DNA of 37,669 nucleotides from assembly GCA_013823325.1 (NCBI GenBank), contig PNLY01000056.1, positions 1 through 37,669 on the forward strand, written 5' to 3'. The notes under the pieces are model-generated. The model did not search any database. It was not told where the DNA came from and saw only the letters and a list, made by a program, of their open reading frames with translations. A program made the position numbers and the translations under genes. Numbering within the stretch: the first letter of the stretch is position 1; each line of letters opens with the position of its first letter. This document shows, piece by piece, positions 36,191-37,669 of this stretch. Source of the stretch: Methylobacterium sp. (GTDB taxonomy: Bacteria; Pseudomonadota; Alphaproteobacteria; Rhizobiales; Beijerinckiaceae).

Positions 36191-37669
36191 ATGGCCAAGA
36201 CGCCGACGAGCAAGACGCCTGGGGAGAAGCCGGTCCGCAAGATCAAGCCGGAGCAATTGCGCTCGAAAGCCTGGTTCGACAATCCCGCCAATGCCGACAT
36301 GACCGCGCTCTATATCGAGCGCACCATGAATTTCGGCCTGTCGCGCGAGGAATTGCAGTCCGGCCGCCCGATCATCGGCATCGCCCAGACCGGCTCCGAC
36401 ATCGCCCCTTGCAATCGCCATCACCTCGAGCTCGCCTCGCGCGTCCGCGACGGCATCCGCGAGATGGGCGGCGTGCCCTTCGAGTTCCCGATCCACCCGA
36501 TCCAGGAAACCTGCAAGCGGCCGACCGCCTCGCTCGACCGCAACCTGCAATATCTCAGCCTGGTCGAGATCCTCTACGGCTACCCGATCGACGGCGTCGT
36601 GCTGACGACCGGTTGCGACAAGACCACCCCGGCCCAGATCATGGCGGCCGCGACCGTCGACATTCCGGCGATCGCCCTGCCGGGCGGGCCGATGCTGAAC
36701 GGCTCCTTCCGTGGCGAGCGCACCGGCTCGGGCACGATCGTCTGGAAGGCGCGCCAGATGATGGCCGCCGGCGAGATCGACTATCGCGGCTTCGTCGATC
36801 TGGTCGCTTCCTCGGCGCCATCCGCGGGCCACTGCAACACCATGGGCACGGCCTCGACCATGAACGCGCTCGCCGAGGCGATGGGCATGACCCTGCCCGG
36901 CGCCGCCGCGATCCCCGCGCCCTATCGCGACCGCTACGAGATGGCCTATCTGACCGGCCGCCGCATCGTCGAGATGGTCTGGGAGAACCTGATCCCCTCG
37001 AAGATTCTGACGCGCGAGGCCTTCGAGAACACCATCGTCATCAACTCGGCGATCGGCGGCTCGACCAATGCGCCGATCCACGTCAACGCGATCGCCAAGC
37101 ATATCGGCGTCAAGCTCGACAATGAGGACTGGACCAAGATCGGCTACGACACGCCGCTGCTGGTCAACATGCAGCCGGCCGGCGAATATCTCGGCGAGGA
37201 CTACTACCGCGCCGGCGGCCTGCCCGCCGTGATCGCCGAGCTGATCGCCAAGGGCAAGCTGAAGCCGGCGATCACCGCCAACGGCAAGACCCATATCGAG
37301 AACTGCGAAGGCGCCTTCTCCGGGGACCGCGAGGTCATCAAGGCCTATGACGAACCGATGAAGAAGGAGGCCGGCTTCCTCAACCTCTCCGGCAACCTGT
37401 TCGACTCGGCGATCATGAAGACCTCGGTGATCACGCCGGAGTTCCGCAAGCGCTATCTCGAGAACCCGAAAGACCCGATGGCCTTCGAGGGTAAGGCCGT
37501 CGTCTTCGACGGGCCGGAGGATTATCACCACCGCATCGACGACCCCGCGCTCGCGATCGACGAGCACACGGTTCTCTTCATCCGCGGCGTCGGCCCGGTC
37601 GGGTACCCCGGCGCGGCCGAGGTCGTGAACATGCGGCCGCCGGATTACCTGATCAAGAAGGGTGTCACC
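36191..37669 (+). CDS. IlvD/Edd-family sugar-acid dehydratase, XylD-like (3' end outside window)
   Basis: Iron-sulfur dehydratase that removes water from sugar acids such as D-xylonate. 493 codons are present and the frame is open to the right edge. Three cysteines expected to hold the cluster are visible: C74 in [10 protein letters not shown]142 in [10 protein letters not shown] and C215 in [19 protein letters not shown], rather than the CDKNMPG of biosynthetic IlvD, together with [15 protein letters not shown] and [11 protein letters not shown], points to the xylonate/arabinonate group, close to Caulobacter XylD as I recall it. The ATG at 36191 has GAGAGGGA about ten bases upstream. The substrate remains an inference; a branched-chain amino acid role is less likely. 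Confidence 0.88.
   Translation, partial: MAKTPTSKTPGEKPVRKIKPEQLRSKAWFDNPANADMTALYIERTMNFGLSREELQSGRPIIGIAQTGSDIAPCNRHHLELASRVRDGIREMGGVPFEFPIHPIQETCKRPTASLDRNLQYLSLVEILYGYPIDGVVLTTGCDKTTPAQIMAAATVDIPAIALPGGPMLNGSFRGERTGSGTIVWKARQMMAAGEIDYRGFVDLVASSAPSAGHCNTMGTASTMNALAEAMGMTLPGAAAIPAPYRDRYEMAYLTGRRIVEMVWENLIPSKILTREAFENTIVINSAIGGSTNAPIHVNAIAKHIGVKLDNEDWTKIGYDTPLLVNMQPAGEYLGEDYYRAGGLPAVIAELIAKGKLKPAITANGKTHIENCEGAFSGDREVIKAYDEPMKKEAGFLNLSGNLFDSAIMKTSVITPEFRKRYLENPKDPMAFEGKAVVFDGPEDYHHRIDDPALAIDEHTVLFIRGVGPVGYPGAAEVVNMRPPDYLIKKGVT

Overview
The window is GC-rich (sampled coding lines are about 65% G+C) with short intergenic gaps. It reads as chromosome of an alphaproteobacterium of the Rhizobiales/Hyphomicrobiales, most like Bosea and relatives; the genus is an inference. 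The grounds are a GapR (DUF2312) gene, a PcaQ-type regulator beside beta-ketoadipate genes, the order gapR / N-formylglutamate amidohydrolase / glycerate kinase / DUF1036 / pyk, a cysteine-free L36 protein, and the rhizobial type of dispersed palindrome. I see no rRNA, tRNA, CRISPR array, integrase or prophage.

Layout. 0-9.1 kb: the 5' part of an oligoendopeptidase F gene, divergent from an orphan sigma-54 response regulator that is followed by two envelope enzymes (an L,D-transpeptidase and a DUF882/M15-like peptidase); then a LysR regulator with a GST gene behind it. 9.2-13.3 kb: a nitroreductase divergent from that LysR gene, then the proton-translocating transhydrogenase pntA-pntB. 13.3-17.1 kb: a pcaF-scoA-scoB operon divergent from pcaQ, with a PcaQ-type operator in the shared promoter. 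17.2-22.8 kb: gapR, N-formylglutamate amidohydrolase, and a glycerate kinase / DUF1036 / pyruvate kinase run that covers both ends of the step from glycerate through 2-phosphoglycerate and PEP to pyruvate, then a histidine phosphatase. 22.8-25.2 kb: a LysR gene divergent from pncB (NAD salvage).

25.2-30.7 kb is the accessory part: a strikingly AT-rich orphan gene for a membrane-anchored protein, a DHFR/RibD-like protein, a LuxR regulator, a small Gln-rich secreted protein, the C-terminal stump of an IS5-type transposase, an EEP-family hydrolase, and an Xre-RES toxin-antitoxin operon whose promoter is spanned by a perfect inverted repeat. 30.8-37.7 kb returns to conserved genes: a TPR protein, rpmJ (L36), a DUF533/TerB-like protein, an MFS transporter, a NIPSNAP-aminotransferase operon, and the 5' part of a XylD-like sugar-acid dehydratase running off the right edge.

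I found no clearly new multi-gene system. The strongest leads are the Xre-RES control region, the compact PcaQ-controlled divergent promoter with SCOT-like rather than PcaIJ-like transferase subunits, the AT-rich orphan gene, and several clusters of dispersed inverted repeats.
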